A stretch of DNA of 12,629 bases from an uncultured Lachnospiraceae bacterium (GCA_910588865.1 CAJUSJ010000108.1:1-12629); one strand, 5' to 3'. Counted from the first letter of the stretch, positions 1 through 7,096 are shown. Notes: a model not told the origin generated them from the letters alone. Numbers and translations: made by a program.

Positions 1-97
1 CTGGCTTTTTAGTAGTGTAAACTTTTGCTCTCAAATAATTTTGTATAGCAATAAAATTTGTGCATAGTGTATATATAACTATGATTATACTATTTTA

Positions 98-174
98 GGA
101 TATTTAATATCCTATGTCAATACATATACGATATAAATTATCTTATTTTTTTGTATGCACGATATATAATATCC
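98..174. promoter_or_regulatory. Three phased operator-like sites upstream of the XRE gene
   Basis: Three 15-base AT-rich, roughly palindromic sites lie at 98-112 (GGATATTTAATATCC), 129-143 (CGATATAAATTATCT) and 160-174 (CGATATATAATATCC). Their starts are exactly 31 bp apart, about three helical turns, so they would face the same side of the DNA. The first has perfect 8-base arms when extended to 97-113. The first and third match at 13 of 15 positions, the second and third at 12 of 15. The third site overlaps a TATAAT at 165-170 and ends just before the ribosome binding site of the repressor gene. The simplest reading is cooperative autorepression by the XRE protein at 191-496. The repeats are seen directly; the binding partner is inferred. 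Confidence 0.55.
165..170 (+). promoter_or_regulatory. Candidate -10 element TATAAT for the XRE gene
   Basis: A perfect TATAAT lies 20 bases before the ATG, inside the third operator-like repeat. No good TTGACA-like element is present at the usual 17-base spacing, so the promoter would be weak or activator-dependent. A second candidate, TATACT at 86-91, also lacks a clear -35 and sits just before the first operator-like repeat. The background is very AT-rich, so chance matches are likely. Confidence 0.25.
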
Positions 175-190
175 AACAGGTGGTGATAGA

Positions 191-496
191 ATGGATAATA
201 GCTACATTGCGGAAAGAATTGCGCAGCTTCGTACACAAAAAAATATTTCAGCAAGGGAAATGAGCCTGGCTATCGGGCAAAATGAAAGTTACATCAACCG
301 AATCGAAAACCATAAAGCACTACCATCTATGCAGTGCTTTCTTTATATCTGTGAATACTTAAATGTAACTCCTAAAGAATTTTTTGACAAAGACACCCCT
401 AATCCTAAAAAATTAGCTTCTCTGATTGTAGAATTACAAAAGTTAAATACCCACCAATTAGATATATTATCAGAATTGATAAAAGAGATGATTTGA
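191..496 (+). CDS. XRE-family helix-turn-helix transcriptional regulator
   Basis: This 101-residue protein is a stand-alone Cro/C1-type DNA-binding regulator. The helix-turn-helix fills about residues 8-65: IAERIAQLR starts helix 1, the turn region reads MSLAIGQNESYINRIE, and the domain closes with the typical LNVTPKEFFD. A short helical tail of about 30 residues (LIVELQKLNTHQLDILSELI) follows and may mediate dimerisation; no sensor domain is present. The ATG is supported by AGGTGGTGA at 178-186, four bases upstream. Three phased near-palindromes sit upstream and suggest autoregulation. The gene and its flanks are clearly more AT-rich than the right half of the window, in keeping with acquired or mobile-element DNA. 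The family call is secure; target genes are unknown. Confidence 0.9.
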   Translation: MDNSYIAERIAQLRTQKNISAREMSLAIGQNESYINRIENHKALPSMQCFLYICEYLNVTPKEFFDKDTPNPKKLASLIVELQKLNTHQLDILSELIKEMI

Positions 497-546
497 TAAA
501 AATCAAGGACGACGACCCCCAAAAAGGCTTCTCCATCCCGAGTCTC

Positions 547-868
547 CTACTTATATGTTAATATATTTTCTAAAACCCTGATTCCCTCACCCAAGGAATC
601 CACGCTATCTCGCAGGTCAGATTCCAATTTACGGACTGGCGACTGGCTTACAGACGCAGCCTATTTCAACATTCAATGTATATTGTACAACTTCTGATGA
701 TGTGATTTCTTCCATACCGGACATAATGGCGTTTCGTGCCGAACCAGTCACTTCATTTGCAAATGAGATGCCAGCAGCACTGCCATATAAATCAACGGGG
801 AGATAGGGAAATAACGATTTACGCCCCTAATAGGTAAGAAAAAACCGTCCCTTAGAAATCAATGTCAT
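547..868 (-). pseudogene. Decayed small ORF, family not recognised
   Basis: On the minus strand an ATG at 866-868 opens a frame reading MTLISKGRFFLTY, then a TAG at 827-829. The same frame then stays open for 65 codons (for example DLYGSAAGISFANEV and EEITSSEVVQYTLNVE) to a TAA at 629-631. A neighbouring frame takes over with protein-like sequence (PVRKLESDLRDSVDSLGEGI) down to a TAG at 547-549. Read together this looks like one gene of about 105 codons broken by one nonsense change and one frameshift near 632-665. There is no good ribosome binding site before the ATG. I do not recognise the family. It could be a prophage or conjugative-element remnant, or the coding look may be fortuitous. 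It converges with the XRE gene. Confidence 0.35.
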
Positions 869-1169
869 TAAGACGATCGTTTCTATAACAAGGAAAAAAG
901 CCCACCTACTATATACATCGCAAAGGTGGTCAGGAAGGAAAATCCTTATGCTGCCCCTGTATATGCTGGAACGATTTATATTTTAGAAATGAAAGAATTG
1001 TGGGAAAGAAAAGCTGTGGGAAACTGCGGCTTTTGTGTGGTAAGCAATGTTTTAAGGTTGAATCTGATGTGTTAAAGGTTTGGTTGATACACAGCAGGAT
1101 TGGAAAAGTAAAAAGGAGTTTTCTGTGATATCCTTACAACGCATACAAAAGGTAGGCGAGGAGAAGAAC
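869..1169. other. Non-coding stretch upstream of the AraC-type gene
   Basis: I see no convincing gene here. A 28-codon ORF beginning at 989 lacks a ribosome binding site. Two small inverted repeats are visible, at 902-929 and 935-947. The promoter of the AraC-type gene at 1170 should lie here, but no clear -35/-10 pair stands out. Confidence 0.4.
895..929 (-). terminator. Weak candidate terminator on the minus strand
   Basis: Read on the minus strand, CCACCT (929-924) pairs with AGGTGG (907-902) across a 16-base loop and is followed by GCTTTTTT. The stem is short and the loop long, so termination would be inefficient. It lies upstream of the decayed minus-strand ORF, so it might instead belong to an element boundary. 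On the plus strand it is only a 6-bp inverted repeat without a T-run. Confidence 0.25.
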
Positions 1170-2078
1170 ATGACAAGACAAGAATTGGTGAAGAAAAGTT
1201 TGAAATATATGGAGAACCATCTGGACGGGTCCTTGTCTGTGCAGGACATTGCCAAGGAGGCAGGATATTCTTTGTCCCATTTTTCCAGAGTTTTCCGAGA
1301 TGCTGTGGGAATGCCGCCTATGGAGTATGTAAAGAAGAGAAAGTTGATACACGCATCACAGGAGATTCTGAATGGCCGAAAGATTATTGATGCGGCTATG
1401 GATATGGGATATACCTCTCACAGCGGATTTACCAAGGCATTTTGTCATGAATTCGGTTTTTCTCCCGCATTTTTGAAGGCGATGAAAATGCATTTGGAAG
1501 AAGGAGGCGGAGCAATGAACCATGTATTTATGAAACAGACAGATCCCCATATGACTAAGGAGGAACTGCTCGCGCGACTGAAAAAAAACGTTACAGAGAA
1601 CCAGATCAATCTGAGTGAAAAAGAAATCCAGGCTGTATATGATGAGGCAGTCAGAGTGTATGAAGGGAAGACAAGATATTCTGGAGACGAGTATGTAACC
1701 CATCCCCTTTGTGTGGCAGTGATTTTGGCGGATATGGAGGCAGAGCCGGACTGCGTCTTGGCGGGCATGATGTGTGATGTGCTGAAGAAAACCAATGCGG
1801 AACCAGGGAGTTTAAGGATTCCCAAAAGAGTAAAAGAGCTTGTTCTTAAGGTTAATAACGCCGAAAGCGGGACCGGGGAACAGCCGAATAGAGACGTGCT
1901 TCTTGTAACCTTGGCCGAGAGGCTCCATAATATGAGAACCATTGAGTATATGGATAAAAGCACCAGGCAGAAGAAAGCGGAAGAGACGTTAGAGGTGTTT
2001 CTGCCCATGGCTGCTAGGCTTGGCAATGAGAAACTGACAGCCGAGTTAAATGATCTGGCTTTAACGTATCTAGAATAG
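1170..2078 (+). CDS. AraC-type HTH fused to a degenerate RelA/SpoT-like HD domain
   Basis: This 302-residue protein has an AraC/XylS double helix-turn-helix at the N terminus (about residues 8-105; LSVQDIAKEAGYSLSHFSRVF and the family-typical MGYTSHSGFTKAF). A second domain at about 128-302 resembles the HD hydrolase domain of RelA/SpoT. It keeps the spacing and landmarks of that domain: EYVTHPLCVAVILADME, then LAERLHNMRT (248-257), then EETLEVFLPMAARLG. The usual LLHDVVEDT motif reads MMCDVLKKT, so the HD histidine is Cys202, and the later Asp of LADRLHN is Glu250. Metal binding and ppGpp hydrolysis are therefore doubtful; a ligand-sensing role is inferred. The ATG at 1170 has GAGGAG six bases upstream and is preferred over an in-frame TTG at 1080. 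AraC proteins normally carry the HTH at the C terminus; here it is first. Domain calls are firm; function is unknown. Confidence 0.85.
   Translation: MTRQELVKKSLKYMENHLDGSLSVQDIAKEAGYSLSHFSRVFRDAVGMPPMEYVKKRKLIHASQEILNGRKIIDAAMDMGYTSHSGFTKAFCHEFGFSPAFLKAMKMHLEEGGGAMNHVFMKQTDPHMTKEELLARLKKNVTENQINLSEKEIQAVYDEAVRVYEGKTRYSGDEYVTHPLCVAVILADMEAEPDCVLAGMMCDVLKKTNAEPGSLRIPKRVKELVLKVNNAESGTGEQPNRDVLLVTLAERLHNMRTIEYMDKSTRQKKAEETLEVFLPMAARLGNEKLTAELNDLALTYLE
1501..1517 (+). promoter_or_regulatory. Internal Shine-Dalgarno and ATG at the AraC/HD boundary
   Basis: AAGGAGG at 1501-1507 is followed after seven bases by an in-frame ATG at 1515-1517, exactly between the AraC-type domain and the HD-like domain. 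Translation from here would give a separate 187-residue HD-only protein (MNHVFMKQT onward). The match to the anti-Shine-Dalgarno sequence is as good as that of the main start. It could produce two proteins from one gene, or be a relic of two genes that fused. The Glu-Glu-Gly-Gly-Gly stretch it encodes would also act as a flexible linker. Confidence 0.5.
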
Positions 2079-2148
2079 GTTTTATGAGCAGGCTGGCGGA
2101 CTGACAGATCGTTCGTTAACCACGCCAAACGCATGAGTAACTAAACCA

Positions 2149-2175
2149 CCACCGGCTGAAGCCGGTGGGTTTTGG
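2149..2175 (+). terminator. Perfect GC hairpin downstream of the AraC-HD gene
   Basis: CCACCGGCT (2149-2157) and AGCCGGTGG (2160-2168) form a perfect 9-bp stem with a 2-base gap, followed by GTTTTGG. It lies 70 bases after the AraC-HD stop codon and could terminate that transcript, although the T-run is short. A palindrome of this sort flanked by AAACC and GGTTTT also resembles the hairpin ends of IS200/IS605-type elements, so it may be a remnant of such an element. Both readings are inference; the stem itself is plain. Confidence 0.45.
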
Positions 2176-2178
2176 CTG

Positions 2179-2321
2179 GCTGCTGAAGGAGGGTGTAAGG
2201 AATTCTGTGTCTATGGAAGTTTAAGTTCCCCTGATAAGAGTTCGATATGTAGGATTTTGCTGTCAATTCTAAGAATTTCCTGTTGTCGATAGTCCTTTCT
2301 ATCGTTGTGCTCTTGGGTAAT
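2179..2321. other. Flank of the broken insertion sequence
   Basis: No gene is visible. The stretch holds two small palindromes: AATTCT-A-AGAATT at 2265-2277 and CGATAG-loop-CTATCG at 2287-2304. The downstream end of the IS1634-type element should fall here, but I could not define a convincing terminal inverted repeat. A 7-base match, TTGCTGT at 2257-2263 with ACAGCAA at 4102-4108, is the best candidate and is too short to rely on. Confidence 0.3.
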
Positions 2322-4094
2322 TTATTTTCTTCCCTTACTCTTTTTCTGAATTTCTTTCATTTTTTGTTTTGTAATAAACTGGTAGTCTGTCCGAAAGCCA
2401 CAGACTTCGTGCAGTGCATCCGTGATCTCTTCCCTCTTATATAAAGACATATACCCCTGGCCTCCCACGTCAGCAAAATTCATTCCCTTCAAGGTATTTA
2501 GGATTTCCTCACAGGTATAGGCTCCCACAAAGCTTTCCTTCCAACAGACGATAGACTAAAAGCGCTAAAAAGCATATCAGAAAGTGGGCCGTAATACGGC
2601 TTTCCAGACGGACGAAGGCTGGTCTTGTCTCAAACCCCGTCTTCATTACTAGAAAACATTCCTCAATCCTCCATCTTCCCTCACTGACTTTCAGAATGTC
2701 TGTTACCTCATCCTCCAGGTCAGTACACACCGCATACAAACCATCGTATCTTGCTTCCTCCGCGATCTTTTCCTCATCCAAAAAATAATGGATTTTCGTT
2801 TTCTCCCCCTCCTTGGTTGCGGCCAGCTTACCCACAAACCGTGCCGGATTGTTTGGATTTTTCCGTTCTGTCTTACATTTCCCTGACACGATCATCTTCT
2901 GTGCCCGCTCAATCTGCCTTCTTCGGATCTCCTTCTGATAGGCTGCGTATTTCGGAGAATAGGTAATAATCAGCCGCTGGTCCGACTTCTTGGTGGTATA
3001 GGGGTTTTTCCTTATAAAAAACACGGCAGGCATCCGGTTCTTCAAGTGCGTTGATGTCTACAGGCTTATCATCCGGAACACGTTTGAAGCCTTTGGGATT
3101 CAGAGCCCATTCTCTGTCCTCCTTTGGCAGTTTTTTGATTGACTAGGTAACGATGAAAGCTCTCTTACCCATATGATTCAGTTCCCGGTTTGCTTCGGAG
3201 CCAAGCCCCGCGTCACAACAATAAATAAATTTCTCATGGCCGAAGTCGGTCAGAACCTTTTGCTCCAGGGGTTTTAAGGATTTCTGCTCATTCTGGTTAC
3301 CAGGGAAGAGGGAAAAGGCCAGAGAAATCCCCTGTCCGTCTGTGAACAGTCCCATCTAAATAACCGGGTTGGGGCGGTTTTCCTTGCTCTTTCCGTATTG
3401 TTTGTCACCATCCGCCTGTTCAGTTTCGAAATAATAATTTGTACAGTCGTAATAAAGGATGCCATCCATTCGTTTGGTGACGAAATTGCCTGTTTTTATA
3501 AACCTCAGCCTGGATCAGGTCACATTCCACAGCAAGGACATCCAGAGCCCGGTAGACATCATGTTCCTCATAAGAAGGAGGCTCCAGGAAATCCATGGCT
3601 GCCCAGTAAGAAGCGGACTTACTGCCGAGTTCCAGGATTCTTATGTAAATCAGATCGGACAGGATTGCGTTGATATCATAGTGGAAGTGGTGTTTATCCC
3701 TGATTTTTCGACAAATACGGTCAAAGCCCAGCTGATAATAAACCGCCTGTGGGGAAGAGATATCCCCCTTTAAAAAGTTTTGCTGGTGATAATCCAGGGA
3801 TCTGTCCGCATGGAAAGGGATAAGAACGGTTTTTGCTTGGTTTTGCCGCTTATATTTTAGTGTTTCGATTCTGACCTGTTCTTTTGCCCAGGCCATGACA
3901 CCGTTCCTGTCAGTTCCAAGTTGTTTGGAGAGTTCTCTGAGTGTACCAAGTTCACGGATCGTTTTGGGAGTACTCTTTCCCTCGTTGTTAACATAAGACT
4001 TGGTAATATAAAAAGATTCAGAATTTTTAGATTTACAGGGTCTAAGAGTACTTTTTTCATTATCAAACTGTCAAACACCCGGGTAATCCGTCAT
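2322..4094 (-). pseudogene. IS1634-family (IS4-type DDE) transposase, multiply broken
   Basis: Reading the minus strand from the ATG at 4092-4094 gives an almost complete DDE transposase of about 590 codons, normal for the IS1634 group. The catalytic landmarks survive: LYYDCTNYYFE (first Asp), FIYCCDAGLGSEANR (second Asp) and EGRWRIEECFLVMKTGF, the Y/R-(x)-E-(x)-K-like signature of IS4-type enzymes. The frame is destroyed by a TGA at codon 8 (4071-4073), a frameshift near 3485-3497, a TAG at 3356-3358 where VIQMGLF is expected, a TAG at 3143-3145 where VTQSIKK is expected, a frameshift in a C/A run at about 3001-3010, and a frameshift near 2520-2530. Both TAGs look like CAG-to-TAG changes. 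No functional transposase can be made, so the copy is old. Terminal repeats were not identified. Confidence 0.88.
2322..4094 (-). mobile_element. Relic IS1634-family insertion sequence (ends undefined)
   Basis: The broken transposase implies an insertion sequence covering at least these coordinates; the true ends must lie slightly outside, between about 2180 and 2321 on one side and 4095 and 4200 on the other. It separates the AraC-HD gene from the AAA-ATPase-like gene. Its upstream end falls directly in front of the AAA-ATPase-like gene, so it may have changed that gene's promoter. No target-site duplication could be assigned by eye. Confidence 0.6.
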
Positions 4095-4210
4095 GATATA
4101 AACAGCAACATTTATAGCAACAGACCTGTTTATTACCACAGATATTTCTTGTGATGACAAAGAAAATATCATATAATATTATTAAGCAGCCGGAAAGGAG
4201 CGCAAGTCGT

Positions 4211-5860
4211 ATGGGTATTTATTTAAACAGCAAAACGCCGTTTCATCTGTTTTGCGCGGAGGCGGCGGCAACCTATTTTGTGGATAAGTCTCAAATGCTT
4301 TGGGAACTGATCCCCCTTGCGGAATCCAGTGAGGACATGATCAAAAACAGCCGGACCAGGAAGGAGAATCCGTATATATGCGTCACAAGGCCCCGCCGTT
4401 TTGGCAAAACCCTGATGGCCAGCATGATCGCCTCCTTTTTTGGAAAAGGGAAAGACAGCCGGGCTGTATTTGAAAAATTAAAGATCGGAACCCATGAAAA
4501 ATTCGAGGATCACATTAATAAGCACAATGTCATTTATATCAGTTTTAATCAGATGCCAGATGAATGTACCTCTTACACACAGTATATTGGCCGTATTAAA
4601 AAAATCCTCCGCGGTGATCTGAGAAAGGCCTTTCCTGGCTGGGAAATCAGCGATGAGGACCCGGTCTGGGATATCCTGACTCAGATTTACGAGGCAGAGG
4701 ACAATGCCAGATTTATTTTTGTGCTGGATGAGTGGGATTTTATCTTCCACAGAGATTTTGCCGGTGACAGGGATCGAGCCGCCTTTGTAGAGTTTTTAAG
4801 TAATCTGCTGAAGGGAAAAGGTTATGTAAAGCTGGTGTATATGACGGGGATCCTTCCAATCGCCAAATACTCCAGTGGTTCTGAACTGAATATGTTCTGT
4901 GAATATACCATGGCAACAGAAGAAAAATATTCGGAATACTTTGGTTTTACAGAGACAGAAGTGGACCGGCTGTTCCAACGTTATCTCACACAGAATCCAG
5001 ATACGCCGCATGTAACCAGGGAAGGGCTTCGCCTTTGGTATGACGGTTATCACACCAAATCCGGTCAAAGAGTGTACAATCCTCGGTCTGTGGTATTTTC
5101 GCTGATGAATAATAATTTGGCAAATTACTGGACTAGTTCTGGACCCTACGACGAACTCTTCTATTACGTTGAAAAGAATGTCTCCCAGGTCAGGGAGGCC
5201 CTCGCGTTGATGATTTCCGGTACCCCCGTGCCGGCTAAGGTGAGAGAATATGCTTCTGCCTCCATGAACCTTACCACAAAGGATGAGATTTTCTCAGCCA
5301 TGGTGGTTTATGGGTTTCTGAATTACGAACATGGCTGTGTTTCTATTCCCAATAAAGAACTTATGGACAAGTTTGTGGATATGGTGGAAAGGGAACCCTC
5401 CCTTGGGTATGTGAACCGGCTGGCGAAAGAGTCTGGGCGAATGCTGGCAGCTACGAAGAACGGCGATACCAAAACCATGAGTGAAATACTGGAATACGCT
5501 CATAACACAGAGAGTCCGCTGCTATATTACAATAATGAAGCGGAATTGGCGGCAGTGATCCGGCTTGTTTACCTGGAAGCCAGGGATTTCTACCAGATTG
5601 AACGTGAGGACAAGGCTGGCATTGGATATGTGGACTTTATTTTTTACCCAATGAAAAAAACGGATGACTGTATCATCCTGGAACTGAAAGTTGATAAAAC
5701 AGCCGAGGAGGCGGTCCAACAGATCAAAACCCGTCAGTATGCCCTGAAATTCCAGGGAAAACTGGGGGAGGAACCGCCTTATACAGGAAGAATCCTGGCT
5801 GTCGGGATAGGGTATAACAGAAAGGATAAAAAGCATCATTGTATTGTAGAGGTTTTGTGA
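4211..5860 (+). CDS. AAA-ATPase_like protein with C-terminal PD-(D/E)XK nuclease-like domain
   Basis: This 549-residue protein matches the architecture of an N-terminal AAA-ATPase_like domain joined to a C-terminal PDDEXK_9-type domain, common in many copies in gut Firmicutes and Bacteroidetes and of unproven function. A substrate-lid-like FVDKSQML is followed by the P-loop RPRRFGKT (60-67), a Walker B FIFVLDEW (168-175, Asp173/Glu174), and a conserved VYMTGILPIAKY. At the C terminus Asp475 in GYVDFIF and Glu491-x-Lys493 in IILELK form an intact D-ExK nuclease-like site. The ATG at 4211 has AAGGAG ten bases upstream and gives the usual MGIYLN start. An in-frame GTG-ATG at 4151/4154 adds 19-20 residues but has no ribosome binding site. 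The gene stands alone, back to back with the dead IS, and appears intact. Confidence 0.82.
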   Translation: MGIYLNSKTPFHLFCAEAAATYFVDKSQMLWELIPLAESSEDMIKNSRTRKENPYICVTRPRRFGKTLMASMIASFFGKGKDSRAVFEKLKIGTHEKFEDHINKHNVIYISFNQMPDECTSYTQYIGRIKKILRGDLRKAFPGWEISDEDPVWDILTQIYEAEDNARFIFVLDEWDFIFHRDFAGDRDRAAFVEFLSNLLKGKGYVKLVYMTGILPIAKYSSGSELNMFCEYTMATEEKYSEYFGFTETEVDRLFQRYLTQNPDTPHVTREGLRLWYDGYHTKSGQRVYNPRSVVFSLMNNNLANYWTSSGPYDELFYYVEKNVSQVREALALMISGTPVPAKVREYASASMNLTTKDEIFSAMVVYGFLNYEHGCVSIPNKELMDKFVDMVEREPSLGYVNRLAKESGRMLAATKNGDTKTMSEILEYAHNTESPLLYYNNEAELAAVIRLVYLEARDFYQIEREDKAGIGYVDFIFYPMKKTDDCIILELKVDKTAEEAVQQIKTRQYALKFQGKLGEEPPYTGRILAVGIGYNRKDKKHHCIVEVL

Positions 5861-5863
5861 GTA

Positions 5864-5887
5864 CCGCAGGCAATTGATTGCCCGCGG
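5864..5887. terminator. Hairpin between convergent genes
   Basis: CCGCAGGCAAT (5864-5874) pairs with ATTGCCCGCGG (5877-5887) with a single A-C mismatch and a 2-base gap. It sits between the stop of the AAA-ATPase-like gene (5860) and the stop of the EutH-like gene (5906), which converge. There is no T-run on either strand, so it may be a factor-assisted or bidirectional transcription end rather than a classic intrinsic terminator. Confidence 0.5.
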
Positions 5888-5905
5888 ACAGTTAACGTAG
5901 GTTTT

Positions 5906-7000
5906 CTATGTTTGGGACATATTCTGGCCTGACATCCCGGTAAGCCTCCACACCCCCAAAGCAAACAGGACCGCCAGCCCTCCGCACACCAGCTTTCCCA
6001 TAATTACCGCGCCCAAAAGCTGTGGTTCCACGGTTTTTGTAAATGCCAGATGGGCCGTAAAAACGCAGATGCTCCCTGTGATCCACGCGGCGTTGACCAC
6101 AATGCCCTTAGGGTCCATGTCCCTCATCATGGTAAATGCCGCCACGGCGTTGACGCAGCACACAGGAATGGCCGCCACGGCCTGACTGCTGATTCCAGCG
6201 GCCTTTCCGATCCACTGAAATGGCTTTCTAAATGCCCAGGTAAAGCAGACCGCCAGGGGAAGGCTGCCTAGCTGCGTCACACCCATTTCACCTATGATCT
6301 CCATGGCTTCTCTGATGTCCAGCATTCCAGGTATCAAGACAATGCCTGTCATATAACGAAAGGCCGCAATACCAAGGGCTGCCACTGCCACGCACCGAAT
6401 CCCCTGGGCAAATACGAGAAAATTTTTCATCAGACTTTCCCGAAACCAGGTAAATCCGGCCAAAAGCGCCCCCGCGGTCAAAACAATGGGAAGGGTGTTT
6501 CTCGCCAGCATCCCCAGGGGAAGACCCATGACAAGGCCTCCCGCTAAGGCTCCCCCGGGAACAGCCGCGAGACCCAGCATCACTCCCTGGGCAAACCATT
6601 TCTGGTTCTCCTTCCCCACCAGTTCCATACCAACGGGAATCGTGTACACTATAGAGGCTCCCAGCATGGAGGACACCACCAGCCCCGCGAACTCGCCTGC
6701 TGGCCGGCTGTCCGCCAAGGCCATGGAAAGCTGATAACCACCCATATTGTTGGCGAACAGGCTGCCGAACATAGCCGGATCCGCGCCCAGAATTCCGTAG
6801 AAAAACCGGATCACTGGTCCCAGAAGACCAGCCAGGGCCGGGGCGACGCAGATGATTCCCACCATATTTAAGGCTGAGGCTCCCAGACACAAAAAGCCTT
6901 CCTCAAACTGCCGCCCAAGGCCCAGCCGGTTTCCCCTGATACAGTCCCAGGCCCCCAGAAGGGCTGCTCCGCCCATCATAAACATCAGCAGATTCTGCAT
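5906..7000 (-). CDS. EutH-like permease
   Basis: This 364-residue, very hydrophobic protein has about ten predicted membrane segments and reads like EutH, the ethanolamine permease of eut operons; Clostridial EutH proteins are of similar length. Typical stretches include the N-terminal MGGAALLGAWDCIRGN, GLGRQFEEGF, the FANNMGGYQLSMALA loop, and the Gly/Pro-rich PGGALAGGLVMGLPLG. No ethanolamine ammonia-lyase, shell protein or other eut gene is in view. It is the last gene of the minus-strand operon, 96 bases after the isomerase. GGGGGTGA about seven bases before the ATG is a near-perfect Shine-Dalgarno, and an in-frame TGA closely upstream fixes the ATG start. A role in moving a small neutral or amine compound linked to this pathway is inferred; the substrate is unknown. 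Confidence 0.8.
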   Translation of the reverse strand: MQNLLMFMMGGAALLGAWDCIRGNRLGLGRQFEEGFLCLGASALNMVGIICVAPALAGLLGPVIRFFYGILGADPAMFGSLFANNMGGYQLSMALADSRPAGEFAGLVVSSMLGASIVYTIPVGMELVGKENQKWFAQGVMLGLAAVPGGALAGGLVMGLPLGMLARNTLPIVLTAGALLAGFTWFRESLMKNFLVFAQGIRCVAVAALGIAAFRYMTGIVLIPGMLDIREAMEIIGEMGVTQLGSLPLAVCFTWAFRKPFQWIGKAAGISSQAVAAIPVCCVNAVAAFTMMRDMDPKGIVVNAAWITGSICVFTAHLAFTKTVEPQLLGAVIMGKLVCGGLAVLFALGVWRLTGMSGQNMSQT

Positions 7001-7096
7001 GATCCCTCACCCCCGTCCTCCTTGATCCCTTGCCCAGACCACAACCGGGGCTCATGGCAAACTGTATTTTATCCGTCATGACAGCTTCCCGGCTTT
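7001..7096. other. Widest gap within the operon
   Basis: The 96 bases between the isomerase stop and the EutH-like start contain the EutH ribosome binding site and no obvious terminator, promoter or gene. A minus-strand frame beginning ATG at 7078-7080 has no ribosome binding site and runs out of frame into the EutH-like gene, so it is not called. Confidence 0.5.

Noticed and set aside
989..1075. 28-codon ORF (MKELWERKAVGNCGFC...) just before the AraC-type gene
   Set aside because: No Shine-Dalgarno and no recognisable feature; a leader peptide cannot be supported.
1445..2134. 229-codon open frame on the minus strand
   Set aside because: It lies fully antisense to the well-supported AraC-HD gene, has no ribosome binding site, and its translation resembles no domain.
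2257..4108. TTGCTGT / ACAGCAA as terminal inverted repeats of the IS
   Set aside because: Only seven matching bases with little similarity around them; expected by chance in this length of sequence.
6288..6890. 200-codon minus-strand frame within the EutH-like gene
   Set aside because: It is a frame-shifted reading of the EutH-like gene with a Gly/Ser/Arg-rich translation typical of a GC-rich shadow frame.
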